Source: Jeotgalibacillus sp. S-D1 (GTDB lineage: Bacteria; Bacillota; Bacilli; Bacillales; Jeotgalibacillaceae). Taken from it: a DNA stretch of 64,000 bases. The notes under the pieces were generated by a model. That model was given only the letters and a program-made list of their open reading frames with translations. It had not been told where the DNA came from and did no database searches. The stretch is taken from positions 186,001 through 250,000 of the forward strand of contig NZ_SMZR01000002.1 of the NCBI RefSeq assembly GCF_004358665.1, read 5' to 3'. A program made the position numbers and the translations under genes. This document shows, one piece after another, positions 8,761-17,767 of the stretch (positions within the stretch are counted from its first letter, which is position 1; each line of letters opens with the position of its first letter).

Positions 8761-11739
8761 TTATTCAGATCTTTTGGCGTTTCTTTCTTTCGTTATTTCC
8801 TGATATATTCTTTGGCAGTTAAGTTGATCCACCCTGTCAAAGATCAGATCTTTTTTGCTTTTCACTTCTTCGTTTTCTTTAAAGTTAGCTTCGATACTTT
8901 CCCGAATGAAATGGATTAGTTCATCCTCACTATTGGCAATATCCCCTAGAAATGTTTCTTCAAATGGACGCATGATGCCGCCTTTAAAAAACGAATCACG
9001 GTCAAAATGGTAGTAGATAACCGGCTTGCTCAAATAAGTGAAGTCAAACGATACACTGGAATAATCGGTAATCATCAGTTTATTTTCTTTCAATAAGTCC
9101 TGTACATTTTTTTCGCCCAGGCGAATAAATCGAATGGTTTCATCAAATGTTGTCCCAAACTCATCAAAAAACTGCTGCATTCTGTAGTGCGGGTAAAAAT
9201 TCAATACTAAGTTATTTTCTTTCAGGATGCGGATGAGCTCAGGGTTTTTCAAGAAACTCGTATATCTGCTTAAATATTCAGATTGAAGCAGCGCATCTGT
9301 GGTATTTAACCATTCCCTCCATGTTGGAATGAGCAGAATTTCTCTTTTGGGATTGTGGTCTTTGAGAAGCTCATCAAATCGCGATAATCCAGTTACTCTC
9401 AGGTCCTTAGCATCATACCCAAGCTGTTCCATCACCATCGTCTTCTCATCGGTTGAACTTACACAGAAAATATCAAACGGCTGTTTGTAATATTTTTTGT
9501 TGTACTCCACCATTTTTCTGCCTAGAACTCCGTGCTGTAAAAACACTTTTACTGTATCTTTATAATTAGCCGATTGGATTCCTTTAAATGGAAGGAAATA
9601 ATCAAAATCATGTGATCCTATCAAGACGGTCGCTTTTGACGCAATGTCAAAATGCTCTGGTGAACCTGAGATTAGGACATTCCCCAAATACTCAATGTTT
9701 TTCAGATCATGGGACCCTTCCTCTATCGCATAATAAACTTTTTGATCAGGGTAGGTCAGCCTGCAGTATTTAAAGAAATGGTAGCCGGTATCCTGTGCAG
9801 TATCCGGTCTTTCCCCAATCAGCCAAATCTCTTCCTGGTCTACTGATTGTTTTAAATACTGGCTATAGCTTTTATCCATCTTAAATGTTTCAACTTTTAA
9901 GTTCCCTCTTGGCGTAATTGTTAAACAATAACTGATATTAATTTGTTCATATTTCGACTGCAAGTCAGTGGAAGCAAGGACATCGTCTTTAAAGTAGTTA
10001 TATTCCTTTAGCCCGATCTTTTCTCTTCTGATGATCTTCTCATTCTTTATCTCAACATAAAAATCAAGAATATCTTTAGATGAAACGATCAGCTGCTGAA
10101 GCTCAATTAAGGAAATACGTGCTTCAAACATTGAATTGGCATGATCTTCTTTTCGCTGAAAATTTCTAATAGACTGCAGCTTTGAAATCACTCTCGAAAC
10201 AGGAAAGATGATTTCCTCTTCAGTTACCCTGTTGCGTACTGCGATTCTTGTTTCATTTTCAGCCGCCTGATGCAAACCTTCAATATAAGCGGAACCTTTA
10301 AGAATAAGATCCAGATTGTCAAACCTGAAGCTCGTCACATTTCTTTTAAGCGGCACCAAAGAATACGTAATTGACAGCCTTTTATAGATCGTCAGGTAAA
10401 AGTACATCGCATAGAGAGAATCATCTACAGGATATGTTTTTCTTGATGTTTTGGTAAAGTCACTCTGGTTTGTCTTTAATCTGAACCTTCTTGATTCATT
10501 GTTCATGGTTACCTCTATATAAGCATCCCAAATTTTCTTGACAGGCGTAGGTTCATGTAAAAGGTCTGCGTACTTAAAGGAACATACAGCGGTAAATTGT
10601 TTCTCTGACTGTTCGTACATTAAAGGAATAGACATACCTTCATCAGAATCACGCTGCCGCAGGAAAAGCGACATAGAAGTAAGTACGTCATCCTCTGCTA
10701 AGCGCATCCGTTTTTCTTTAAATTTAGCATGAAAATGAATCGTATCATCATCAAGATGAATATCGAGTGCATCAGAAGTGATCAAAATCGGTTTTATATT
10801 AATTGATAACCCTTTTTGTTTAGTGCGGTAGTGAACACCTTTAAGAGATTCTTTATCAGTTGGATAGAAAAATTCTCTTTTTTCATTAAAAATCGTTTTT
10901 TCAAATATCTTCATTCTATATTGGTAGATTGTCTCTTGATCTTTAAGACAGATATAATAATCCCAAATCCCTTTTGTTAGATCAAGCTCAGTTAGATCAG
11001 CCTCAACACTCCATTTTTCTCCAACAATATCCATTGGCAGGAAAAAAATATTATGTGAGCCTCTGCGTTTAATGCCGACAGATAAATCGAACTGCTGGTT
11101 GAAAAAAGCGAGAAATTTTGTATCCACCCACCCCTTCAAATGAAGCCGGCCATTTGTCAGATCGTATTGCTCTACTTTGTTTGGGAGATTCTTTGCAATC
11201 TCTATATTCTCCCTTGAAAGAGCATTGATGCTCAAATTGCCAAAAGAAGTGCGATAAGGAGCAAAAAGAGTGTCTCCTATACATATATAACTGTTTATAA
11301 AATCGTCCTCAACTGCTTTGACAGGAACGTACAGCCTGTGAGAACGCTGAACAGTGCCATTAAAATTAAGAATGACATTAAATTTGACATCATGATCCTG
11401 TAAATCGCTCAATCTGCTTAAATCGAATGCGACAGTAAAAGCAGATCTGCTTCCAGGGAGGATTTTATTAAAAAGAGTATCAATCGTCACTTCTTCTGTG
11501 AGTAACGCTTCTTTGGTTTTCGGATTAACTAGAGACATCGTCAAAGGCTTCACGCTTAGATCCGCGAGATGAAGGAACTTTGCCACGCCGCTTATTGTTA
11601 AAATACTATTTTCTATTTTAATTTCACTAGCTGACACTTCACTTTTGATCAATTTGACCAGTGAAGAACGAGTTGATTTGATTTTATTTATGAGTATTCT
11701 TTTTGATACTCGGGCAACCTTACGAGATGTACTTCTCAT
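8761..11739 (-). CDS. Large multidomain CDP-glycerol glycerophosphotransferase (TagF-like polymerase)
   Basis: The 992-residue protein has a TagF-family transferase domain in its last 380 residues. The motifs are VFLQHGVLGRKMVEYN with the catalytic His, VTGLSRFDELL, LLIPTWREW and ITDYSSVSFDFTYL. The first 600 residues look like several beta-rich modules, for example around residues 45-140, 190-270, 310-430 and 450-580. They resemble repeated Ig-like or polymer-binding domains rather than any enzyme. The basic N-terminus has no signal peptide. The start has AAGGAG upstream. The gene stands 170 bp upstream of tagD, so it may be a separate transcription unit. It is the third transferase paralogue in the block and could be the chain polymerase or a variant making a different polymer. 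Confidence 0.85.
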   Translation of the reverse strand: MRSTSRKVARVSKRILINKIKSTRSSLVKLIKSEVSASEIKIENSILTISGVAKFLHLADLSVKPLTMSLVNPKTKEALLTEEVTIDTLFNKILPGSRSAFTVAFDLSRLSDLQDHDVKFNVILNFNGTVQRSHRLYVPVKAVEDDFINSYICIGDTLFAPYRTSFGNLSINALSRENIEIAKNLPNKVEQYDLTNGRLHLKGWVDTKFLAFFNQQFDLSVGIKRRGSHNIFFLPMDIVGEKWSVEADLTELDLTKGIWDYYICLKDQETIYQYRMKIFEKTIFNEKREFFYPTDKESLKGVHYRTKQKGLSINIKPILITSDALDIHLDDDTIHFHAKFKEKRMRLAEDDVLTSMSLFLRQRDSDEGMSIPLMYEQSEKQFTAVCSFKYADLLHEPTPVKKIWDAYIEVTMNNESRRFRLKTNQSDFTKTSRKTYPVDDSLYAMYFYLTIYKRLSITYSLVPLKRNVTSFRFDNLDLILKGSAYIEGLHQAAENETRIAVRNRVTEEEIIFPVSRVISKLQSIRNFQRKEDHANSMFEARISLIELQQLIVSSKDILDFYVEIKNEKIIRREKIGLKEYNYFKDDVLASTDLQSKYEQINISYCLTITPRGNLKVETFKMDKSYSQYLKQSVDQEEIWLIGERPDTAQDTGYHFFKYCRLTYPDQKVYYAIEEGSHDLKNIEYLGNVLISGSPEHFDIASKATVLIGSHDFDYFLPFKGIQSANYKDTVKVFLQHGVLGRKMVEYNKKYYKQPFDIFCVSSTDEKTMVMEQLGYDAKDLRVTGLSRFDELLKDHNPKREILLIPTWREWLNTTDALLQSEYLSRYTSFLKNPELIRILKENNLVLNFYPHYRMQQFFDEFGTTFDETIRFIRLGEKNVQDLLKENKLMITDYSSVSFDFTYLSKPVIYYHFDRDSFFKGGIMRPFEETFLGDIANSEDELIHFIRESIEANFKENEEVKSKKDLIFDRVDQLNCQRIYQEITKERNAKRSE

Positions 11740-11873
11740 AAACGTTTCTCCTTCATGTTCATTTCTGGATACTTTATTATCAGCATATCCCAGGACTAAT
11801 AATATATCCTCCCCAAAAACATTGCAAATTTCATTTTTGTGACGAAGGTGATGATAATAAGACAGATTAGAGA

Positions 11874-11912
11874 AAATTCAGAAAACCACTATGCTTTTAT
11901 ACATAGTGGTTT
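11874..11912 (-). terminator. Terminator of the tyrosine kinase/phosphatase operon
   Basis: An 11-bp perfect stem (AAACCACTATG with its complement) and an 9-base loop are followed by TTTTCTGAATTTTC on the minus strand, 9 bp past the ywqE-like stop codon. Confidence 0.8.
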
Positions 11913-11920
11913 TAATCTGA

Positions 11921-12691
11921 TTATCTGTTTAAAAGCTTTGACCAAAATCCTTTTTGCTGGATTTCTATCGGTGGATTAATTTCGATCGGAAGGCCATTTA
12001 ATAGGTTTTCTGCATTTTGAATCACGCCAAAATCATTTCCGCAGGAATTCTCCAGCGCTTGAAGTGCTCTTTTCATCGTAAAACCGCGACGGACAGTGTC
12101 ATGAGCATCAGAAGCGACGAAATGGGCTAGATGATGTTCCAGCAGTTCGATTGAGAACCGTTGGATTTTTTTCCCGAAATCACCTGACACACTTGCAGCC
12201 GTTACTTGGGAAAGAGCCCCTTGATTGATTAGCCGAAACAGCTTTTCCGGATCCTCAATAATGGCTGAATTCCGTTCTGGATGAGCAATGATCGGCACAA
12301 GACCAGCTACCAGCATGTCATACAGGACCCGCTCGGTATAGGCCGGCACTTGAGAGGACGGCAATTCTATTAGAACGTATTTTGATGTTCCAGCCAAAGT
12401 GAGTATTTCATCTTGCTCAAAATCCTCTACTATTTCCCCATAAATCCGGATCTCTTGTCCCGGATGAATTTTAATAGGAAGAGATTTTTTTTGAATAAGT
12501 GAATTTAGCTTGTCCACAGAAGAAAGAACATCTGATTTTTCATTGACGTAGCTCCTGTTGCGATGATGGGGAGTCGCAATAATGTCCGTGATGCCATCTG
12601 CAATCGCGTGTTCAAGCATGTCGAGTGTATCAGAATCCTCAATCGGACCATCATCAACACCAGGAATTATATGGCAGTGAATATCAATCAA
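11921..12691 (-). CDS. ywqE: PHP-family protein-tyrosine phosphatase (YwqE/CpsB type)
   Basis: This manganese-dependent phosphatase removes phosphate from the tyrosine cluster of the partner BY-kinase and its targets. The 256 residues show PHP metal motifs: MIDIHCHIIPGVDDGP at the N-terminus, ATPHHRN near 42, HPERN near 137 and FVASDAHD near 192. I read a TTG start at 12691 behind GGAGGTGGG. Such phosphatases act in the cytosol to tune exopolysaccharide synthesis. The kinase gene lies 17 bp upstream, and the whole set ends in a terminator. Confidence 0.92.
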   Translation of the reverse strand: MIDIHCHIIPGVDDGPIEDSDTLDMLEHAIADGITDIIATPHHRNRSYVNEKSDVLSSVDKLNSLIQKKSLPIKIHPGQEIRIYGEIVEDFEQDEILTLAGTSKYVLIELPSSQVPAYTERVLYDMLVAGLVPIIAHPERNSAIIEDPEKLFRLINQGALSQVTAASVSGDFGKKIQRFSIELLEHHLAHFVASDAHDTVRRGFTMKRALQALENSCGNDFGVIQNAENLLNGLPIEINPPIEIQQKGFWSKLLNR

Positions 12692-12708
12692 ACGCTCCCA
12701 CCTCCGAT

Positions 12709-13407
12709 TTAACCATTTCCATAATAATAATATTCATCGTTACTCTTCATTTTTTTATCATTTAAAATAACGCCCAATATTCTCGCCTTGGCAGAAAGCA
12801 TCAGTTCTTTCGCTTTAACTGCCTTTTCCTTATCAGCAATACGGGATCGGACAACCAGGATGCTCCCGTCACATTGATGAGATAACACCTGGGCATCTGT
12901 CACCGCTAATACGGGCGGAGAATCAAATACAATTAGATCATAGACGCTTTTAGCTGCCGTAATAAAACTTGTCATGCCACGGGAAGATAACAGCTCCGAA
13001 GGATTAGGAGGAATAGGACCTGAAGGCAGAATATCCAGTCTTTCAATTTCTGTTTTTGTGACTGCACCGTCCAGCTCAGATTGTCTCGTTAAAACATTTG
13101 TTAACCCAAGCGTGTTCATTATATTAAATGTAAAATGAACCGTTGGCTTTCTCATATCGGCATCAACTAAAAGAACTCGTTTTCCCTGCTGTGCGAAAAC
13201 GATTGCCAAATTCGCAGCGGTTGTGGACTTACCTTCCCCTGGACTTGAAGAAGTAACAACAACTGTTCGGATATCATCTTCAATGGCTGAAAATTGGATA
13301 TTCGTTCTAATTGTTCTGTACTGTTCAGATGCAACAGACCTTGGATTTACTTCCGCAATAAGGTTTCTTTTTTTTATTTCACTATTTTTATTTTTTTTAC
13401 CCGCCAT
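12709..13407 (-). CDS. ywqD: Bacterial tyrosine kinase (YwqD/PtkA, CpsD type)
   Basis: This BY-kinase autophosphorylates on a C-terminal tyrosine cluster and phosphorylates polysaccharide enzymes. It shows the Walker A motif SSPGEGKSTTAANLA near residue 55, Walker A' VLLVDADMRKP, Walker B LIVFDSPPVL, and a terminal DEYYYYGNG as phosphoacceptor tail. The ATG at 13407 has AAGGAGT seven bases upstream; a GTG at 13416 would fall inside that site. It overlaps the membrane modulator gene by about 10 bp. This arrangement, with activator and kinase as separate proteins, is typical of Firmicutes. Confidence 0.93.
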   Translation of the reverse strand: MAGKKNKNSEIKKRNLIAEVNPRSVASEQYRTIRTNIQFSAIEDDIRTVVVTSSSPGEGKSTTAANLAIVFAQQGKRVLLVDADMRKPTVHFTFNIMNTLGLTNVLTRQSELDGAVTKTEIERLDILPSGPIPPNPSELLSSRGMTSFITAAKSVYDLIVFDSPPVLAVTDAQVLSHQCDGSILVVRSRIADKEKAVKAKELMLSAKARILGVILNDKKMKSNDEYYYYGNG

Positions 13408-14143
13408 ATCGCTCACTCCTTACATCTGCAGTTCGTGATTTCTTTGGTTTTGGATCTTCTTCCACAATGCTCGTAATATTTCCAATGACGCCTAGGAGTG
13501 GCAAATCCAGGGTTTTTTCTATATCCTGTTCTGTTTTGATTGTATTATCTAGGTATTCTAATAGGAACGCTAATCCCACACCGATCATTAAACCGACAAC
13601 CAGTGCAATGGCCATATTCAAAATAGGCTGCGGACTTACAGGCGCCTGACTGGATTTAACTTCTGCAGGTGCCAGAATACTTACATTATCTACATTCATT
13701 AATTCTACAATGTCTTCTTGAAAAACTGCCGCCGTACTATTTGCAATGTCAGCAGCTACATGAGGATCAGGATCCTGGACTGACACATTTACGACCTGTG
13801 ATTCGCTTTCAGTCTGCACAGTAATTTTTTCATTTAATTGTGCCGCTGAAAATTTGCCGTTCATCTGTTCAGAAACCTTATCCAGAATGACCGGACTTTT
13901 AATAATTACGTTATATGTATTTATCAATTCCAAGTTTGCTTGAATATCAGAAACGTTTAAATTTGGCTGCTCTGTCCGCTCTTGATTGACAAGTAATTGT
14001 GTAGAGGATTGATAGACAGGTGTAATAAAGAAGTAAGATACAACAGCGCTGGCTGAAACAGCGATTAATGCGATCATAATAATCAAAAGCATACGTTTTT
14101 TAAGCGTATTAAATAATTCTTTTAAACTAATAGTTTCTTCCAT
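13397..14143 (-). CDS. ywqC: Wzz-domain chain-length/kinase modulator (YwqC/CapA type)
   Basis: A two-span membrane protein that activates the downstream BY-kinase and influences polysaccharide chain length. It begins MEETISLKELFNTLKKR, followed by a first membrane span (about 20-42), an extracytoplasmic Wzz domain with the YQSSTQLLVNQ block, and a proline-rich approach (SPQPILN) to the second span. It ends in a short cytoplasmic tail that would touch the kinase. The ATG at 14143 has AGGAGGAAC at good spacing, so I prefer it over the upstream in-frame start at 14185. Confidence 0.9.
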   Translation of the reverse strand: MEETISLKELFNTLKKRMLLIIMIALIAVSASAVVSYFFITPVYQSSTQLLVNQERTEQPNLNVSDIQANLELINTYNVIIKSPVILDKVSEQMNGKFSAAQLNEKITVQTESESQVVNVSVQDPDPHVAADIANSTAAVFQEDIVELMNVDNVSILAPAEVKSSQAPVSPQPILNMAIALVVGLMIGVGLAFLLEYLDNTIKTEQDIEKTLDLPLLGVIGNITSIVEEDPKPKKSRTADVRSERYGG

Positions 14144-14183
14144 TCTGGTGGTTCCTCCTGACATTGATAAAAATAACCACCTC

Positions 14184-14192
14184 ATTATAGCA
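14184..14192 (-). promoter_or_regulatory. Extended -10 promoter of the ywqCDE operon
   Basis: TGCTATAAT on the minus strand is a perfect extended -10 element about 40 bp upstream of the ywqC start. No good -35 hexamer was seen, as is common with extended -10 promoters. Confidence 0.55.
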
Positions 14193-14338
14193 TAACGGTT
14201 AAGTGGAATACGTACTATTTCTCATAATTCGTCAAACTTTTACAAATTACCTACCATTCAATTACAACATCTTATATAATAATAATCGGATATTTACCAC
14301 AACTTTTATATCATTTTACAAAGGGAGTTTTAACCTAT

Positions 14339-15139
14339 ATGATTAGAAAAATATTGATTGTATTATGTTTTTTAGTATGTGCATCCATTATTTTCATAGG
14401 AAACCGCATATGGGTAGCTTCTCAGGAAGATATGCTCCGCCAAAAACCGAAAGAAATTCATCCCGCAGATCAATCATCAACAGAATCAACTAATGCAGCA
14501 GCTGATGAACAAAAGACTGATTTAGAAAAAAATCTTGAACAGCTTCCTGTTAAAACCATCGAAATGTGGGTAGAGAATCAAGAAAGCGAAAAACCTGTCG
14601 ATATAACATTCGTAGCCTCTGCATCAGCACTGTCTTCGGATGAGAACTGGACAACGATCGTAGAGGACGAGCTTTCTTCTATTTACAGTGAGACAACGCT
14701 TAATTTCTCTGTTATATCAAATGATGGCACATCGGAAGAATGGTTTAAAGCTTTTGAAGAAGGAAGTTTTGAGTTGGATGACGAAGATATAGTGCTGTAC
14801 GAGCTGCCGACTCTTATGGATAATGGTGTTCTTTCTTCTGAAGATCAAGTATTCTATACTAGTAGCTTCCTGGAAGATTTTACTTCACTTTATCCTGAAG
14901 CAAGTATGTTCGTTCTGCCGTCACAGCCACTCTATGACTCTACCTTTTATCCACAGCAGGTTGAAGCTGTTCGGGAAGCAGCAGAAGAGTATGACATTAC
15001 GTATGTAAATCATTGGACCGACTGGCCTTCAATGGACGATGAAGATCTGAAAAACTATTTAACAGAGGAAAACGATCCCAATGAATTGGGCCACATGACG
15101 TGGGGAACGTATCTAGTTAACTATTTTTCTGCAAATTAA
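14339..15139 (+). CDS. Exported SGNH/GDSL-like hydrolase family protein
   Basis: The 266-residue protein has an N-terminal signal anchor (residues 5-22) and an acidic, low-complexity linker to about 65. A globular domain follows. It resembles the exported SGNH-like proteins found beside Bacillus polysaccharide genes, with blocks such as VASASALSSDENW (block I position), YELPTLMDNG, FVLPSQPLYDSTFYP and a C-terminal DPNELGHMTWGTYL holding the D..H pair. The usual GDS serine context is replaced by ASASALS, so catalysis is uncertain. It may deacetylate or modify a surface polymer. It is 18 bp upstream of a LysM endopeptidase, likely one transcript. Confidence 0.7.
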   Translation: MIRKILIVLCFLVCASIIFIGNRIWVASQEDMLRQKPKEIHPADQSSTESTNAAADEQKTDLEKNLEQLPVKTIEMWVENQESEKPVDITFVASASALSSDENWTTIVEDELSSIYSETTLNFSVISNDGTSEEWFKAFEEGSFELDDEDIVLYELPTLMDNGVLSSEDQVFYTSSFLEDFTSLYPEASMFVLPSQPLYDSTFYPQQVEAVREAAEEYDITYVNHWTDWPSMDDEDLKNYLTEENDPNELGHMTWGTYLVNYFSAN

Positions 15140-15157
15140 TTTTTAGGAGAGTGACGT

Positions 15158-16159
15158 ATGAAAAAAACAATGTTCGCTATCGCCGCTACAGCTGCTCTGT
15201 CATCTTTTTATGGAGCTGATAACGAAGCTGAAGCAAGCACCACCCACAAGGTAACCTCGGGTGACTCATTATGGAAAATCGCCAATAAGTACAGCACTTC
15301 GATTAGCAGTTTAAAAAGTCTAAATAACCTGTCTTCAGATCTTATTCACCCAAATCAAGTATTAAAGATTTCTGGAAGCTCAGCATCACCCTCAACTCCC
15401 TCTTCCAGCACGGGATCGTATACAGTAAAATCAGGCGATACTTTAGGCGCGATTGCACAGCGGAACAATATGACACTTTCCACACTGAGACAGCTTAATA
15501 ATATCAGCGGTCATTTAATTTATCCCGGCCAGACTCTTAAACTATCTGGAGGCTCTGCACCATCAACTCCAGCGCCATCTCCATCTATTTCTCAGCCGGG
15601 CACATCATCTACATACACGGTTCGTTCAGGTGATACTCTTGGAAGAATTGCGTTAGACAATAAAGTTACCGTATCAAATCTTAAATCATGGAATAACTTA
15701 TCTTCAGATCTGATTAGAGTCGGTCAAAAGTTATCAATTAAAGGCGGCAGCAATCAGGGATCATCTCCTGCTCCATCTGCACCTTCTACCGGCGGAAATG
15801 TATCAAATAACGTAGTGAGCATTGCGAAAAATCAAATGGGGGTACCATATGCCTGGGGTGGCTCTTCACCAGCCGGCTTTGATTGCAGCGGATTTATCTA
15901 TTACGTATATAAGCAAGCCGGGGCAGACATCTCCCGTACAAATGCAGAAGGTCAGCACGCACGTTCCTATGAAGTTTCCAGCCCTGCAGTCGGGGATCTG
16001 GTTTTCTTTGAAAATACATACAAGAGCGGTATTTCACATGTTGGTATCTATGTAGGCAATAATCAGTTTATCCATGCGAATGATGACGGTGTGCAAATTA
16101 CAAGCTTAAGTAATTCGTACTGGAAATCTAAATTTGAAAGTTTCAAACGTTTTTATTAA
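15158..16159 (+). CDS. LysM/NlpC-P60 peptidoglycan endopeptidase (LytF/CwlS-like)
   Basis: A secreted D,L-endopeptidase of 333 residues with a signal peptide (about 1-27). Three LysM domains follow at roughly 28-72, 87-131 and 152-196, each with an xVxSGDxLxxIA opening. Ser/Pro-rich linkers separate them. The C-terminal NlpC/P60 domain carries the catalytic Cys in GFDCSGFIYY and the His in SHVGIYVG. It cuts stem peptides during cell separation or wall turnover. The LysM plus P60 layout matches LytE/LytF/CwlS enzymes; which one cannot be said. The start has AGGAGAG upstream, and a long terminator hairpin follows. Confidence 0.92.
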   Translation: MKKTMFAIAATAALSSFYGADNEAEASTTHKVTSGDSLWKIANKYSTSISSLKSLNNLSSDLIHPNQVLKISGSSASPSTPSSSTGSYTVKSGDTLGAIAQRNNMTLSTLRQLNNISGHLIYPGQTLKLSGGSAPSTPAPSPSISQPGTSSTYTVRSGDTLGRIALDNKVTVSNLKSWNNLSSDLIRVGQKLSIKGGSNQGSSPAPSAPSTGGNVSNNVVSIAKNQMGVPYAWGGSSPAGFDCSGFIYYVYKQAGADISRTNAEGQHARSYEVSSPAVGDLVFFENTYKSGISHVGIYVGNNQFIHANDDGVQITSLSNSYWKSKFESFKRFY

Positions 16160-16170
16160 GCTACACTTAT

Positions 16171-16226
16171 AAAAAGCTGTTTCAACAATCGATCATCCAT
16201 ATCGATTGTTGGAACAGCTTTTTTAT
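16171..16226 (+). terminator. Strong terminator after the LysM endopeptidase
   Basis: A stem of about 22 bp with one mismatch or wobble (AAAAGCTGTTTCAACAATCG side) closes on an 8-base loop and runs into a T-tract. The region 16160-16498 holds otherwise only the regulatory elements listed next. Confidence 0.9.
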
Positions 16227-16283
16227 TTGTTGTGTAGTCTTCCATTGAAAATAATAGTATTTGAGATTTAAAGCCTTTACAGG

Positions 16284-16312
16284 TTTACATTAATATCAGA
16301 TGTCGTATTAAT
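16284..16312 (+). promoter_or_regulatory. Promoter with embedded inverted repeat, upstream of the HTH/TPR regulator
   Basis: TTTACA (16284-16289) and TATTAA (16306-16311) stand at 16-bp spacing. The region between them is an inverted repeat, ATTAATA-N10-TATTAAT (16289-16312). A repressor or activator site overlapping the core promoter would fit autoregulation by the regulator downstream. Confidence 0.45.
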
Positions 16313-16337
16313 ACAGGTGAATAAATACAGGCAGGAT

Positions 16338-16369
16338 AGAACATTACTAATCTGGAATAGCAATGTTCT
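16338..16369 (+). promoter_or_regulatory. Inverted repeat in the regulator leader, candidate operator
   Basis: AGAACATT and AATGTTCT form 8-bp perfect arms around a 16-base centre that itself contains CTA…TAG. It sits 130 bp before the preferred regulator start. It lacks a T-tract, so it is not an obvious terminator. Confidence 0.35.
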
Positions 16370-16498
16370 TCCAATATATGATATTATCACTAAAAAGGCT
16401 GTAAAATTAAAGCCCCTGCTCTCACTTCAAGCAATCTTCACTCCGAGTTATACGTCATGACTAATCCCTGCCATTCTATAATCGAAAGGACGATAAAA

Positions 16499-17767
16499 GT
16501 GAATGTAGGCTCCATCATCAAGTACTACAGAACAAAAAAGGGGTTAACTCAAACAGAGTTAGCAGAAGGAATATGCTCGACCTCCCATTTAAGCAAAATA
16601 GAAACCAATATGTATACAGCTAATGAGGACACGCTCAATATGCTTCTGAAACGGCTGAATTTGCGGCTGGAAGAGGAACATAGCAGAATGAAAGAGCTCC
16701 ACGATCTGCTGCATGATTTTATTTTTTCAATTTTTATGCATGATGGCGACCGGGCCGACATATTATTTAATGAGATCATCCAAAAGCATGACTATATGGA
16801 AACGAGCGATTATGTAAACCTCTACCACCTTTATATATACCGGTATTACTGCTGGAAAAAATCACATGACAAAGTAAAAGAAACACTTAAAGTAATTCAG
16901 AGAATAAAAACCACGTTTACCAGTGTTGAAAAAAATATCTACGTTATTTTTAAAGCCATTAACGCAAGTATTGAAAACGACAGTGAAGCGGCAATTCGTT
17001 TAATAACGGAATTCCTTCAAAATCCGCTTCCTCTTGGACGTTTTTGGATTGGTGAAGCGTATTACTTACTATCGCATTCACATAGCCGACTCAATCAGCC
17101 CGAAGCTGGTGTGATGTTTGGAAAGAAAGCATACGAAATTTTTGAAGATGATTCAAACTGGATCCGGATCATTTATGTCCAAATGATTTTAGGCATTAAT
17201 TATATGAAATTACGTCTTTTCTCTGAAGCAAATGCTATTTATGAGCCACTTCTCAGAAACACCAGGCTGTTCTTTAAAGATAAGTTTTATCCTCATACAT
17301 TGGTCAATTATGCAAGATGTTTACTGCAATCTAAAGAATATATCAGATCAAAGAAAATGTTTGAAGAGGCATTATCAGTACTTCCTCCCGGATCGGATTA
17401 TTATGCAGTGGCATTGCTTGGCTGGATTGAAATTGGCTACAGAACAAATCACACTACACAGGAATGGGAAGGGAAACTTCAACAACTGCATGATATAAGT
17501 TTAAATTTAGAAGGTAAATTCTTTTTCCATTATGCTGTTTTCTATAAAAAAAGCCAATTTTCCCAAGTCGAAGGCACCAAATATGCGATAAAATGGTTAT
17601 ATCCCTATTTAATCAAAAATTCTTACTATGACGAAGCAAGAGAAATCGTTCAGGAAATTATTGATTATTATAGCGGAGAAAACGACATAGTTAATGCTAA
17701 ACACTATTACGACCAATGGAGAAGACTGGTCGAAAAGGAGAGAATGTATAATGAAGAAGCTTACTAA
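16499..17767 (+). CDS. RRNPP-type regulator: XRE helix-turn-helix plus TPR repeats
   Basis: The N-terminus is an XRE DNA-binding domain (MNVGSIIKYYRTKKGLTQ, then AEGICSTSHLSKIE as the HTH). About 350 residues of TPR-like helical repeats follow, such as EAGVMFGKKAYEIF and LLQSKEYIRSKKMFEEAL. The total length of 422 residues equals PlcR/NprR-class cytosolic sensors, which bind a re-imported peptide. I chose the GTG at 16499, with AAAGGA eight bases upstream and the HTH starting at once. The ATG at 16457 has no ribosome binding site. The 3' end overlaps a small exported-peptide gene by 17 bp, the layout of regulator/propeptide pairs. The exact subfamily and target genes are unknown. Confidence 0.85.
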   Translation: MNVGSIIKYYRTKKGLTQTELAEGICSTSHLSKIETNMYTANEDTLNMLLKRLNLRLEEEHSRMKELHDLLHDFIFSIFMHDGDRADILFNEIIQKHDYMETSDYVNLYHLYIYRYYCWKKSHDKVKETLKVIQRIKTTFTSVEKNIYVIFKAINASIENDSEAAIRLITEFLQNPLPLGRFWIGEAYYLLSHSHSRLNQPEAGVMFGKKAYEIFEDDSNWIRIIYVQMILGINYMKLRLFSEANAIYEPLLRNTRLFFKDKFYPHTLVNYARCLLQSKEYIRSKKMFEEALSVLPPGSDYYAVALLGWIEIGYRTNHTTQEWEGKLQQLHDISLNLEGKFFFHYAVFYKKSQFSQVEGTKYAIKWLYPYLIKNSYYDEAREIVQEIIDYYSGENDIVNAKHYYDQWRRLVEKERMYNEEAY

